This document shows positions 32,573-45,383 of a stretch of DNA of 64,000 nucleotides, in pieces. The stretch is taken from NCBI GenBank assembly GCA_022495995.1, contig JAFEMH010001450.1, forward strand, positions 62,001 through 126,000, in the 5' to 3' direction. The DNA comes from Adenophora triphylla var. japonica (taxonomy: Eukaryota; Streptophyta; Magnoliopsida; Asterales; Campanulaceae). A program made the translations under genes and the position numbers. Each line of letters starts with the position of its first letter. Positions within the stretch are counted from its first letter, which is position 1. Below the pieces are notes generated by a model that was given only the letters and a program-made list of their open reading frames with translations, was not told where the DNA came from and made no database searches.

Positions 32573-33218
32573 TGATGACGCAGAAAATGATCCAGATCAG
32601 CCTTAATCCAGCAAAGGTTGATCTCCAAATAAATGACCTGAAACCACGAACAAAAGACTTGCCGGGGTGGTCTCCGGCTAAGTCCTTCTGGCGTGATGAT
32701 GAGATATGGTGTATTGAGCTTATAAACTGAAAATGAATTACTTAAATTCAGAATAGCAAATTAGACATTACCCTTTAACGTTGTATGTTGTTTGATATTT
32801 ATAGTGGTATCATGGGATCATTGTAAATTCCTAGAATCACGGAGATGTAGTGGGCGTAACTGTCTCCGAGAATGTAGGAGGCGGTTACGAATAACGACGT
32901 AGATGGGCGTACGCGTTGGTAGGTCGAGGTCGCTGAGTGTTCGAAGTCGACCTAACTTTGTGCCTTAGCTTGATAGAATTTGTATAAGTAAATGATCGTA
33001 TGTTGGACAAAGCTAGGTTTGGACCAATGATGGTCGGACAATGAGCTAGGTCGACTGATCTATGTTGTTAGGCCTTTTTTATTGTAGCAATTGGACCGTC
33101 CCATTCCACAGTAGTGTCTTTGTGATGTCTGAAGTGTTGGGCCTCATTCGTTGAGTCTGACCCGTCACTTTTATTCCGTTCATTTATATTTTCAATATAA
33201 TGTTTTGGCATTATCTCA
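32573..33218 (-). repeat. Gypsy-E 5' LTR (about 646 bp)
   Basis: On the minus strand it begins TGAGATAATGCC (33218) and ends GCGTCATCA (32573). The following TTTGGTTCCATTGCCG is the likely PBS. TATAAATA is on the minus strand at 32803-32796. The boundaries rest on terminal TG..CA, PBS spacing and TATA position; no second LTR is available. Confidence 0.7.
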
Positions 33219-34006
33219 ATTAGATTTTAGTTTTCTAATATTAACTTCTTTTTGTCCCGCAATATATCGTATTGTTACGAGGTAAGATGGAACGGGACGA
33301 GGATTTTCTGTCCGATGAAGAATTCGGGACGTCTCATCTCGTAAACAGAATTTCATAGCCCCATCCCGTTTTCCCGAATTGAAAGCTCTAATTTCCATCC
33401 TTAAAAAAAAAAAATCTATATTTATGGGCTAACTAGTTATGGTCAAACAGGCCAAAGATTGGATATTTCACCGGGCCAGGCAGGCCAAGCCCAAGGACAT
33501 CACCAGGCTAAGCTTAAAGCTCGTGTGAGCCTAAGCCTCAAAGCCCATCTTGAGTGGGCCTTGAGGTCTTCACTCTTATAATTGGGATTGAGGATCCGGC
33601 TTTGGTGGGCTTGGGTGGGCCTTCAAATTAACCCTTTGTTAATGCCATTGGTCAGATTAACAAACATAGGCAAGGCCCAATAACAGATAAATAAATAAAT
33701 TGATAAAATGATAGATCTAAAAGTACGAAATTATTTTTATGGTTATCTGAACAGAGGAACTGTTGTTGTAATGGCCTATGTTGATTGCATATTTTCATTT
33801 ATATTCGCTATTTCCTTTATTTTTTAAATAATAATAATAATAAAAATAATTATATTTTTAAATAAATGATCTCCCAAAACACTAATGAAAAACTTAATAA
33901 AAATTGGTATGGAATAAACTTTAATTGAGTGCAAGTGAAATACGTTTAATATAATAAGAATGCTCTCAGTATAGGTATTTAAAGGGGGGGGGGGGGGAGT
34001 TGGAAA
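33219..34006. other. Unassigned AT-rich sequence
   Basis: No gene recognised. It contains GGGCCTT/AAGCCC-rich stretches (33470-33620), an A/T region and a G homopolymer at 33984-33997. Confidence 0.4.
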
Positions 34007-34009
34007 TAA

Positions 34010-34177
34010 GGCTCCGTTTGTTTGGGGAAAAATGTTTTTCGAAAAATATTTTCCTCATTTTTCGATGTTTGTTTCGCACCAGAAAATGGGAAAAAATTTA
34101 TTTTTATCTTATTTACCGGAAAACATTTTGTCGAAAATCATTTTCCGGAAAATGTTTTACGCTAAACAAACGGAGCC
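34010..34177. mobile_element. Tourist-like MITE (168 bp)
   Basis: Terminal inverted repeats GGCTCCGTTTGTTT at the left and AAACAAACGGAGCC at the right, flanked by TAA on both sides (34007-34009, 34178-34180), the PIF/Harbinger target type. The interior is a palindrome of TTTTCGGAAAATG motifs. Confidence 0.85.
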
Positions 34178-34180
34178 TAA

Positions 34181-35372
34181 GTTCCGTTTGTTTTGCGTAA
34201 AATAACTTACGAAAAATGATTTCCTGTAAAATGTTTTTCGGAAAATGAATTTTCTGTAAAATATTTTTCGAAAAATGAGATAAACATGTTTTCGATTGTT
34301 TGATAAGAAAAATATTTTCCAAAACAAAAAAATCATGTGTTTAATGAAAATATTTTTCGATAAAAACACAATTTGAGATAATTTGAGTGGGGGTGGGGGG
34401 GGCAGGGGTTGAGGGCAGGGGTGGTGGTGTTGAGTGGAGTGGAGTGAAATGGGGTGGGGAGTTATTAAAAATAAATTTTAAATGACTAAATCTATTTTTG
34501 ACCGGGCAGGGGGTGGGGTGGGGGGCAGGGATGGTGGTGTTGAGCGGAGTGGGGTGGGGAGGGGAGTTGTTAAAATAAATTTTAAATGATTAAATTTTTT
34601 TTTGCCCGACGAGATGGGGTGGTGGTGGTAAGCACCGAAAAATGGAAAAAATGTTTACGCACTTTTCGCGATAAATGACTTACGGACTTTTAAAATTACT
34701 AAGTAAAACATTTTTCGAAAATTGATAACATTCTCACTCACCTAACTTTTCATACAACCCCCCACATTACCCACCCCACTCACCACCACCACCACCCACT
34801 GCCCCCCGCCACCTCACCCCCACCCCACTCACCACCCCACCGCCTGCCCCCCCTCGGGTCAAAAAAAAAATAATCATTTAAAATTTATTTTTAACAACTC
34901 CTCACCCCACTTCACTCACCACCACCACCCCTCCCCCACCCCCCGTCAGGTAAAAAAAAAAATCATTTAAAATTTATTCTTAACAACTTCCCACCCCACT
35001 CAACTCACCATCACCACCCCTGCCCCCCATCCCCCACTCCCCCACCCTACTCCCGTCGAATAAAAAAAATTAATCATTTAAATTTTATTTTTAACAACTC
35101 TCCACCCCACTCCACTCCACTCACCTCCACCCCTGCCCCCTCCCCCACTTCACTCAACATCACCACCCCTGTTCCCCCACCCCACCCAACTCAAATTATC
35201 TTAAATTGTATTTTTATCGAAAAATGTTTTCTTTAAACACATGAAATTTTCTTCGAAAAAAAAAATTCTTATCAAACAATCGAAAATATGTCTATCCCAT
35301 TTTTCAAAAAACATTTTACAGAAAATTCATTTTTCATCATTTTTCACTAATTATTTTACGCTAAACAAAAGT
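34181..35372. mobile_element. Long fold-back MITE with G-rich and C-rich arms
   Basis: The left end GTTCCGTTTGTTTTGCGTAA pairs with the right end, whose complement reads GTTACTTTTGTTTAGCGTAA. TAA flanks the left end and CTAA the right. The arms continue with matching GAAAAATG/TTTTCGATTGTTTGATAAG segments. The inner left arm (34385-34630) is G-rich (GGGGTGGGGGGGG, GGTGGTGGTG) and the inner right arm (34750-35200) is the C-rich complement (CCACCACCCCTGCC), with repeated TTTAAAATTTATTTTTAACA between. A PIF/Harbinger relation is likely from the shared ends with the neighbouring Tourist MITE. Non-coding. Confidence 0.7.
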
Positions 35373-35619
35373 AACCTAAATAAATAGTCATTCCACCGCC
35401 GTATGTTCCAAACTAGGTAATTCGGAATCTAAATCAACCCAACTTTATAGCCCACTGTTTGGCCCTTTTGGGCAGATATATGTATTATCTTGTCATATCT
35501 TTGATTGGTTAGTTTGTGAGTGAGTGCCTTCTTCTTTTCCGACTGGATTCCACTTGTTTTGCCTCATCCAACCAAAACAACCCACCATCTCAATCATCAA
35601 ATTTCACCCACAATATATA
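35373..35619. other. Unassigned spacer
   Basis: About 250 bp with no recognised gene or repeat. Confidence 0.4.
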
Positions 35620-35895
35620 CTCCCTCCGTCTCATTTCAAACTTTACTTTACCAAAATAGATGTTCCGTTAAAAGCTTTACCTTTTTTAAAATGACAAAAA
35701 AAAATTACTATTTCACTCACTCATTCTCTCTCCTATTTCACTTTTATACTCACAACACTTTTCAAATTTACTATTCCCTCCACTCATTCTCTCTCATATT
35801 TTACTTCTACACTCGCAACACTTTCTCCACTTACCTTTTTTCTTAATTTGCGTGTCATCTTCACTATCACGAAGCTTGAAATGGGACGGAGGGAG
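35620..35895. mobile_element. Stowaway-like MITE (276 bp)
   Basis: Ends CTCCCTCCGTCTCATTTCAA and, on the other strand, CTCCCTCCGTCCCATTTCAA, flanked by TA on both sides (35618-35619, 35896-35897). This is the Tc1/mariner-type Stowaway signature. Non-coding. Confidence 0.88.
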
Positions 35896-36089
35896 TATTC
35901 CTTCCACCTTAAATCATACTTATTTTCCTTTTTATTTGTCCTACCTAAAATTGAACTACTCGAAATAATGACAAAAAATCTTCAATATTTCTCCTATTAA
36001 TTCTTTATTACACTTTACTTTTATAATTACAACACCAATCAACTTATTATTCATCTTACTCATTCTATCTCATACTTTATGATCGAGTC

Positions 36090-36830
36090 AAAATTAGATT
36101 TGGTCAATCTAGTCGAAATTAGCAGATCGTAAACCTGGATTTGCATCAAATAAGCCTGAAATAGATAAACAAACAATACAACTAAGTTAGAGCTTTACCA
36201 ACGAATGTCCTCTAGGGTGAGAGTAAGTTTTGGGGGGAAAATAAGAAAAGAATTAAGAGAAAAATATTAGAAAATAGAATATACCTGATTTGGATTTAAG
36301 GTCTCTTATTTATAGGTGATCAGTGGAGTAATACTTAAAAATAGGAATTAGAACTGGAGTTGTATTAGGAAAGCGAATCCTAGCCGGGATTAGAATCCTG
36401 GGGAAACTGAAATCCTTATTGAAATAGGATTGCCCGAGCACAACCCTGCTCGGTTGATGGGTCCTCTCCTCGGCTTGAGCCGAGGACCAAGGTCCCTAGA
36501 CAAAGTTGTCAGTGAAGTACTCTTCTTAAGAAACGTGCTCGTGCTCGGTTGGCCTAACGAGCTCACCTTTATGCCAATCATCATTTGACCAGCTTATTTC
36601 CCATAGTTTCTGAGGGGACTGGGTCCGAGCTCATGCTCGTTAGTTGGGGCCTCCACACGAGCCTGCCCAAGCTGATACTTGGGCCACCACGTACTAGGAC
36701 CCGAGCAGGCCTCCACAGGCTAGGACACGAGCAGGCACTTAGGTTATTCCTTTCAGTGGCCTCCTATTTTATACTAAAGGAAGGGGGGAGTATAGAAAGC
36801 ATATAAGTCGACAACATGCTCGTTTGGGTT
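36090..36830 (-). repeat. Probable LTR of element C (boundaries approximate)
   Basis: A minus-strand TATAAATA at 36314-36307 and two CpG dyads upstream of it, CCGAGCA/TGCTCGG (36434-36453) and CTCGGCTTGAGCCGAG (36470-36485), resemble the LTR promoters elsewhere. It borders a Transposase_28-like frame on the plus strand, as in the antisense-gene layout of the Tat elements. Ends not resolved. Confidence 0.45.
36434..36485 (-). promoter_or_regulatory. Element C dyad pair
   Basis: CCGAGCA then CAACCC then TGCTCGG, and CTCGGCTTGAGCCGAG. Dyad centres are about 34 bp apart, 120-175 bp upstream of the minus-strand TATA. Confidence 0.45.
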
Positions 36831-37082
36831 GTTGGACACAACCAAATGGGCGGAGGTGGAATGCCAAGAGGCTTCGTGAGGGCAAAGCACGTGGGGGACA
36901 TTTGGTGCCTACTTTGGTGCATTTTGATTTTCAAAGGGCGCCATCATATCTTTTCATCATTACTGAGCGGGAAACGAGATTTGACATTCCTTCTTGGGAA
37001 GGCGCGCTCTTAAATGCCAGCACTGTGGTCGAGTTCCCAACCCGTTAACTCGATTGTGACCCGCGAACTGAATCCGGGTTGG

Positions 37083-39590
<2,508 letters not shown>

Positions 39591-39625
39591 CTCCTTGTTT
39601 TGCTAAATCTTTTCTTTTGGCTTTT

Positions 39626-40530
39626 TGTAAGTACCCCAATCCGGATCGCTCCCCATCCGACACATGGGAAACACTGCGAACTCACACAAATGTGATCCCG
39701 AAGACTCGTAACCTTTATAAAGCCCAAAATCACCAACCAAACCAAGGTAGAACCCTTCCGAGATAAAATAAAACAAAAGGACTTTTTGGGAATTACGAAA
39801 AAAAAGTTCAGTCTGCAGGAGTGTCCGCTCGGAAACTTTTGCAACTAGACATCATCATGGAAAAAATCCCCTTAAAGTCCATAATATTACCTTAAATCCG
39901 AGAAAACCAAAAAAATGGTAATGTCATAGGTGTCCGCGCGGACACTATTGCAGTTTTCTTGGGCCTATAAATAGAGGGCTCCCCCTCTCATATTTTTCAC
40001 TCCTCCCTTCTCTCCTCTCTCCGCCCCGCCTTCAGGCTCCCCTCTAAGTCCTTCCGAGGCAATCCCGGTCCCTTTCGGTCCTTCCCGGGGCCTTTCGAGC
40101 CCTCACGAGGCGCTCCGAAGCCCTGCCGAGCCGTCCCAAGATGCTCCCGAGCCATTTCGAGGCACTCTCGAAGCATCCCGAAGCCCTGCCGGTCCATCCC
40201 GAGACATTCTGGTTCATCCCGAGCCATTTCGATCCATTCCGAGGCATCCCGGTTCATCCCGAAGCCCTGCCGAACAATCCAGAGGCATCCCGATGCACGC
40301 CAAACCTCTGCTCGAGTACAACCAACAATCCCAAGGCACGCCGAACCTCTGCCCGAGTACAACTAACAATTCGAGGCACGCTGAACCTCTGCCCGAGTAC
40401 AACCAACAATCTCGACGCACGCCGAACCTCTGCTCGAGTACAACCAAAAATCCCGAGGCACGCCGAACCTCTGCCCGAGAACACACCTAGCACTCCCGAG
40501 GCACGCTGAAGCTCTGTCCGCAGACACCAG
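39626..40530 (+). repeat. Tat-A-type LTR (LTR-A2), 5' 905 bp, interrupted by Tat-B
   Basis: Begins TGTAAGTACCCCAATCCGG and follows the 23867 LTR through the dyad units (39822, 39931), TATAAATA (39966-39973) and the internal array (40240-40530). It breaks at GCAGACACCAG where the Tat-B LTR starts. Its 3' part is expected to the right of the window. It lies in the element C gene region. Confidence 0.85.
39822..39973 (+). promoter_or_regulatory. LTR-A2 promoter: dyad pair and TATA box
   Basis: TGTCCGCTCGGAA then ACTTTTGCA at 39822; TGTCCGCGCGGAC then ACTATTGCA at 39931 (109 bp apart); TATAAATA at 39966. Confidence 0.7.
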
Positions 40531-40568
40531 TGTAGCGATGCGTGGAAAAACTCAGGTTTTCCGAACTA

Positions 40569-40902
40569 CTACCTCCGTCCCACCTCAATTGATCCACTTT
40601 CCTTTTTGGGACGTCCCACCTCAATTGATCCATTCCTTAAATGGAAAGTTTTCCATATATTTATACCCTTATCATCTCCATATATTTACAAAAAAACCAT
40701 TCATTATACCCACTTTAACTTACTATTCCTCCCACTCATTCTCTCTCCTATTAAATATTTTTAACTTTTATATTCTCTCTCCTATTTCCTACCACACATT
40801 TAACTTTTACATTCTCTCTCCTCTAATTTCTACCCACTTTAATAATTTTTCTTAAAAACCGTATCCCACCTCAATGGACCAATTGAGGTGGGACGGAGGG
40901 AG
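40569..40902. mobile_element. Stowaway-like MITE (334 bp) in the Tat-B LTR
   Basis: Ends CTACCTCCGTCCCACCTCAA (left) and, on the other strand, CTCCCTCCGTCCCACCTCAA (right), flanked by TA (40567-40568, 40903-40904). It lies just inside the U5 end of the LTR. Confidence 0.88.
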
Positions 40903-41610
40903 TATTTGTTTTTGTTTTTAGAGTCGCCACCTACATTATTGATTGAAAATATAGAAAAATCATTTTTTGAAAGATTTTGAGTTCGGGGCTTAAGTTATGG
41001 AGTGGGAAGGTCAAGGAGCACTCATTCCACCCAATCCGGAGATTGGTCTTGCTAAAAGGGGGGTTTTCAAAGAAAAAGACATTTTTAAATAAACAAGTAA
41101 AAAGATCCATTTAACGAGGTTAAACGAAATATAGGATCGATTGCTTCGAGACCGTCCCCATGATTTGGAGAGGCTTTAGGCCGATCCTAGGTTCACTATG
41201 CTATACCACTCCAATAATCAATTAGAAAGGAAGGAAGATTACCTTTTTGAGAAGAGATTCGGACAGAGTTTTGACTCAATCCTAGATTTGGACTTCAATG
41301 TTTGGTTATCAACAAGGTTGATAAACAAACTTTAGGTGATTTAAGGTGATTTTTGTAGAAATTTTTCAGGAAGAGAAACCCACAAAATGTGTGTGTATGG
41401 TGTTTTGATCAGGGATCCGGGGGTTGAAATACTAGAAATCATCAAGTATTTATAGGAGGTTGGAGAGGTAAATGTGGATTGGGATACCACACTAGGAAGG
41501 TTCCAGAACTCAAATGTTATTGGAGAACCGGATGATGATAAGTACCAAGAGAGAGGTTGAAATCGACGAGGAAACTAGTTTTTGCATGCCTGCAGGAGCT
41601 TAGTCTCGAC

Positions 41611-41646
41611 TCTCGCGCGAGATAGGCTATGTCTCACGCGGGACAA
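41611..41646 (-). promoter_or_regulatory. Tat-B LTR dyad pair
   Basis: TCTCGCGCGAGA (perfect palindrome) at 41611 and TCTCACGCGGGACAA at 41632, 21 bp apart, about 160 bp upstream of the minus-strand TATA box. Confidence 0.6.
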
Positions 41647-41989
41647 GGCTGCTCTGGATAATTTTGTCCTCCCCTCGTTATCTCGTATGCATTTTAGTCC
41701 AAACTAACGGATGGTCGAGCCGCATGGCTTCCTACGTATCTCTATCGGAGAATCAGACCAAAACGTAGTTCGACTCCAAAACACGACAAGGCTACTTTAG
41801 GTATTTTGAAAATTATTAGAAAATCGAGGAGATTTTATTTTTGAAAAGGCAAATTCATACTGAGGAATCAAATCAAGACCCAATTCTGAATATACATGTC
41901 TGTCTGAAGATTCGCCTGTTTGGGCTCCGAACCTATGGGGAAATATGTTAGAAAACAAAGGCTTACCTGTCCAGTCCTTTGCATCCTGT

Positions 41990-42370
41990 TGGTTTTGTGA
42001 CGATTCGCATGTCTGGGCTCCGAATCAGGCTTTTGTCGGGGATGACGATTCACCTGACAGGGCACTGAATCGGGCTTTTGATGACGATTCACCTGTCTGG
42101 ACGTTGAATCAGGCTTTTCGATTTGACGATTCACTTGTCTGGGCTCTGAATTGGGCAATTTGATTTGACGATTCACCTGTCTGGGCTCTGAATCGGGCTT
42201 TTTGATTTGACGATTCACCTGTCTGGGCTCTGAATCGGGCTTTTTAATTTGACGATTCACCTGTCTGGGCTCTGAATCGGGCTTTTTGATTTGACGATTC
42301 ACCTGTCTGGGCTCTGAATCGAGCTTTTTGATTTGACGATTCACCTGTCTGGGCTCTGAATTGGTCTTTT
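41990..42370 (-). repeat. Tat-B 3' region array (42-bp units)
   Basis: About eight copies of a 42-bp unit (GACGATTCACCTGTCTGGGC plus TCTGAATCGGGCTTTTTGAT). The minus strand is open through the array as RQVNRQIKKPDSEP repeats because 42 is divisible by three. It corresponds in position to the Tat-A arrays. Confidence 0.85.
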
Positions 42371-42660
42371 TGATGGAGTGGTTTACTGTCTTCGACCAAA
42401 CAAGCGGTAATTCGCCTATCTGGGTTCCGAATTATGCTGAATGAATTGATCTCTGGATCAATCATTTCGGGTGACTGGATGCTGTATCGGGTGATTGTGC
42501 GCATGCCAGGTTCGGCTTGTTCCGTAACTTGCGGTACCAATTTCTTCATGTTTCCTTGCTAGGGTATCATTTCCAAGGGTAAATGGGTCAAAATTTTGAA
42601 TTTTGACGTTGCGTAGACGCTTATTATCGAGGACAATTTTGTACTTTTCCAGGGGGTTTG

Positions 42661-42694
42661 TCTCGCGCGGGACAACTTGTATCGCGCGGGACAA
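42661..42694 (+). promoter_or_regulatory. Tat-B dyad pair upstream of the PMD gene
   Basis: TCTCGCGCGGGACAA at 42661 and TATCGCGCGGGACAA at 42680 (19 bp apart), 168-201 bp upstream of the ATG at 42862. An AATAAAATA stretch (42709) follows. Confidence 0.65.
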
Positions 42695-42861
42695 GCACTG
42701 TCGAGGCAATAAAATATCAGCTGTATGTGTATTTCAAAACACCCATTTCAAATTTTTCTCTACAAGTCCGAACCAAAGGCATTTTCTCTGTGATTTCTTG
42801 TGTGGTGTTCGTTGATTTCTCTCTTCAATCAATCTCACAATCTCCCCTTCTTCCATCATCC

Positions 42862-43797
42862 ATGGCTCAAGAAAGGAAAAATTCGATTTTTGGGAGTCAT
42901 TTGCTTGGGAAGGATTATCCCCAGGACGACCACACGTTCGATCGGCCTTCGCATATCTCCCATGCTATCCGCGAGGGTTTGGTAAGAATGTCTTTCTTTA
43001 TCTCATTTCATGCTTTTCATTGCATCAAACCCATTGCTTGAAATCCCCAAATTCATCCATTTGGTCATTTTTCTAGAACTTGGTTCTATTGTTGCATGTT
43101 TTGAGTCTCGTTGATTTTGTTAGATGTTGTTGTTGCATTGGCGTGTGTATGAGTTCCTTACATATCTTGGATTGTAGGAGGGATCGATTTGGGTAGCCAA
43201 ATGCATCCTTGAACATGACTTTCTAGTGTGAACGCCAAGTGTTTGATGAAATGCCTCAATGAAATTTTTCTCTTATTTCCTTGAAGTTTTTGCTAGGGGT
43301 GATTTCTGACATTGCTCCTTTATCTTTTCTCTGTTTTGCAGCCGTATAGGGTGTCCAAGAACTGTCGTGGTAGTGCCAAATTTGCCAAGCTTTGTGGGAC
43401 AAAGTCAAGGATTTGAACGGAGTCCGGGCTAGGGTGGCTCAGATGCGGCTCCTTAATTTTGTTGATAACATCCGGGGGATGAGGCGGACTCCTTAAGTCC
43501 TTCAAGCTATTAGGGAGAGGTGGTGGTACACTACCCACAGGGTCCACCTTCGCTTCGGGGAAGCTACGATGACCTCTACTGATTTTCTTGCTATTACTGG
43601 GTTGGAGTTCACCGGCGTTGCTCTTCCGAAGACCGAGGGCTTCAAACCTGTGAATCCAGCTGAGTGGCGACGGTTGATTGGCTTTGCCCCTAACAAGGTT
43701 AAGGGATTTACTGCTGAGTTGTCGCCTCTTTGCGATCAACTCTTGGCCTATGCTGATAAGCCTAATGCTGAGACGGATCGGTTGGTGAGGCGTTGAA
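42862..43797 (+). pseudogene. Tat-B antisense gene: PMD protein, 5' half
   Basis: ATG at 42862 (MAQERKNSIFGSHLLGKDY, ending AIREGLV before a GTAAGA donor at 42981). After an apparent intron (3' end TTTTGCAG at 43341) an exon carries several stops. In its final frame it reads VLQAIRERWWYTTHRVHLRF, GEATMTSTDFLAITGLEF and NPAEWRRLIGFAPNKVKGF, the PMD signature also in Tat-A (VTSTDFAAITGLSF). It is cut at about 43797 by solo LTR-D and continues at 45384. Role of PMD proteins in transposons is unknown. Confidence 0.8.
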
Positions 43798-44153
43798 TGT
43801 GCGCTCGCCCGAAAAAATTGGTAAAATGAAGGAGTCGCCACGCCATGCTTTTAGAGGTGCACTTTGAAAAACCTTTTGAAAGAGAATGGGTCCGGGGGTC
43901 AGGTTACGTGTTGGGAAGAACCGAGAGTTCACCCAACACGCCTCGTCCGTAGACGAGTCTTTCTAATTTAGACATCCAAATAATTCAAAAAAATGTGCAA
44001 ACAATGATAATAGGCAAGTGCGATAAACATGAATTTTATTGAACAAATGAGATTATTACAACTTGTAGACCAATTGATCAGGGAGGCCACATCCCATTAC
44101 AGCAAAGAGAACAGATTACAACTGAAACCAAGTCTTCTGCAAAGGACCACTTA

Positions 44154-44422
44154 TGTCGCGTGACACAGGACTCCTCATGTCCAAATGTGTCGCGTGACAC
44201 CAATAGTCACCTTGCAGAGACTTACAACACTCAGATTACAGAGATCTCTAATGAACACAAAAGCACAATTACAAACTAGATCTGAACATAAGACAACCTA
44301 ATCACATCAACTGAAAGATAAACTAGCTAGCTAACAATTTACAACTGAAGGTTGATCCCTGCAGATGGGCACGATGTGTCGCATGACACAGGACTCCTCA
44401 TGTCCAAATGTGTCGCGTGACA
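44154..44422 (-). promoter_or_regulatory. LTR-D downstream dyad pairs (duplicated block)
   Basis: TGTCGCGTGACA at 44154 and 44188, TGTCGCATGACA at 44377 and TGTCGCGTGACA at 44411. Both pairs are 34 bp apart with the same intervening GGACTCCTCATGTCCAAA, so one pair is a copy of the other (offset 223 bp). Confidence 0.65.
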
Positions 44423-45045
44423 CATGTTTACCATCTGCAGGAACCTTACAACTGAGAAACAGATCCAACAGATACCAAGTTAAATCAGTCAATTATACCA
44501 GAATCAATCAGAATAACATGAATCAGATACAGATCAATCAAAGGAGTATGGATATGGGAAATCCACACTCCCTTGACATCCAAATTGCAATTATAAATAG
44601 ATCACATCATGAACATGCAATTGGACTCAAGTAAACACGATTTAAACAGAGAGATTGCAGTTGCCACTTGATAATCTGAGGCAGATGGAGCCTGATTATC
44701 AAGTGGAGAAGAAGGAAGCACAATGAAACAAATAGAAGAGAGAGAGAGGGAAGGAAATGTCACCCTTGTAGTCCTCAACTTCCACACCAAGTTAGGTGCA
44801 AAAGCCTTCGATTCAACTTCTGAAGTGGAGATCTAGACACGAACTGAGAGCTGAGGTGAGGTCTTCAAGGTGTTTGGGGAAGTAGGAGGGTAATTGGGTA
44901 GGAGGTGTGTGAAGGATGAGGGAAATAGAGGGTAATTGGGTGGTTTTTGGTGATGGAGGAGGAGAGAGAGAGGTTCTGGGGTAATTTGTGCAGAGTGACA
45001 TTAGGAAGTCGAAATTGGGATCTCAAACTGAGAGGAGTAGGGTCT

Positions 45046-45148
45046 TATTTATAGCTGTTGGGTCTTATTTATAGCTGCTAATCATGGTAACCTTATGTCG
45101 CACGACACTCTGTAACCACTTTCCAAGGCTTCGAGTTGTCGCATGACA
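45046..45148 (-). promoter_or_regulatory. LTR-D promoter: dyad pair and two TATA boxes
   Basis: TGTCGCACGACA (45096) and TGTCGCATGACA (45137), 41 bp apart, sit 23 bp upstream of the nearer minus-strand TATAAATA (45073-45066). A second TATAAATA lies in a 20-bp tandem duplicate (45053-45046). Confidence 0.65.
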
Positions 45149-45383
45149 GGAGATGCCACCAACCGTTTTTGACGCCAAATCTGATTCTGGAACATTCTTG
45201 GATAATACCTGAAAAGTCCAAAACAGATTTATTCCTCTTAGGTCCCTTGGTATGAGCAAAGTACAAAAAAGTACTTCCTTCGCGAGAAACTTATGAAATG
45301 TTTCCGGAAGTCTCGAAATAGACCGGGAATTTACCAAAATGCCCCTAAATGCAATTTTATCATATTAAAATGCATCTGGAAAG

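Larger units (their letters stand above)
31465..33218 (-). mobile_element. Gypsy-E: Ty3/gypsy element, 5' LTR and gag only
   Basis: LTR (33218-32573), leader and gag reading leftwards to 31465, where Athila is inserted. The rest should lie beyond the window. The target duplication candidate at the right is ATTAG (33219-33223). Confidence 0.75.
40531..41880 (-). repeat. Tat-B 3' LTR (right edge approximate)
   Basis: On plus it starts TGTAGCGATGCG. A PBS-like GAGTCGCCA is at 40921-40929 (minus TGGCGACTC), a minus-strand TATAAATA at 41454-41447 and a dyad pair at 41611/41632. The right end is not visible as a clear CA boundary; it must lie before the 42-bp array. Confidence 0.65.
43799..45360 (-). 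repeat. Solo LTR-D (Tat-type) inside the Tat-B PMD gene
   Basis: On plus it starts TGTGCGCTCGCCC and has the U5-type GGAGTCGCCACGCC (43831) and the GGGAAGAACC...GTTCACCC block, also found in the Tat-1 LTR (5321-5345). Minus-strand TATAAATA boxes are at 45053-45046 and 45073-45066, duplicated with 20-bp spacing. Three dyad pairs are present (44154/44188, 44377/44411, 45096/45137). PMD coding sequence lies directly on both sides, so no internal region is left. The exact right edge (45353-45372) and a target duplication are unresolved. Confidence 0.8.

Noticed and set aside
33219..36090. Host protein-coding gene between the two nests
   Set aside because: No frame gave a recognisable protein; the interval is explained by MITEs, a fold-back element and AT-rich sequence.
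41868..42344. 158-codon minus-strand ORF of RQVNRQIKKPDSEP repeats
   Set aside because: It is the 42-bp tandem array of the Tat-B 3' region; open frame explained by unit length.
43794..45369. TTGAA/TTAAA as target duplication of LTR-D
   Set aside because: One mismatch, and it does not fit both LTR ends exactly; the right end is unresolved.
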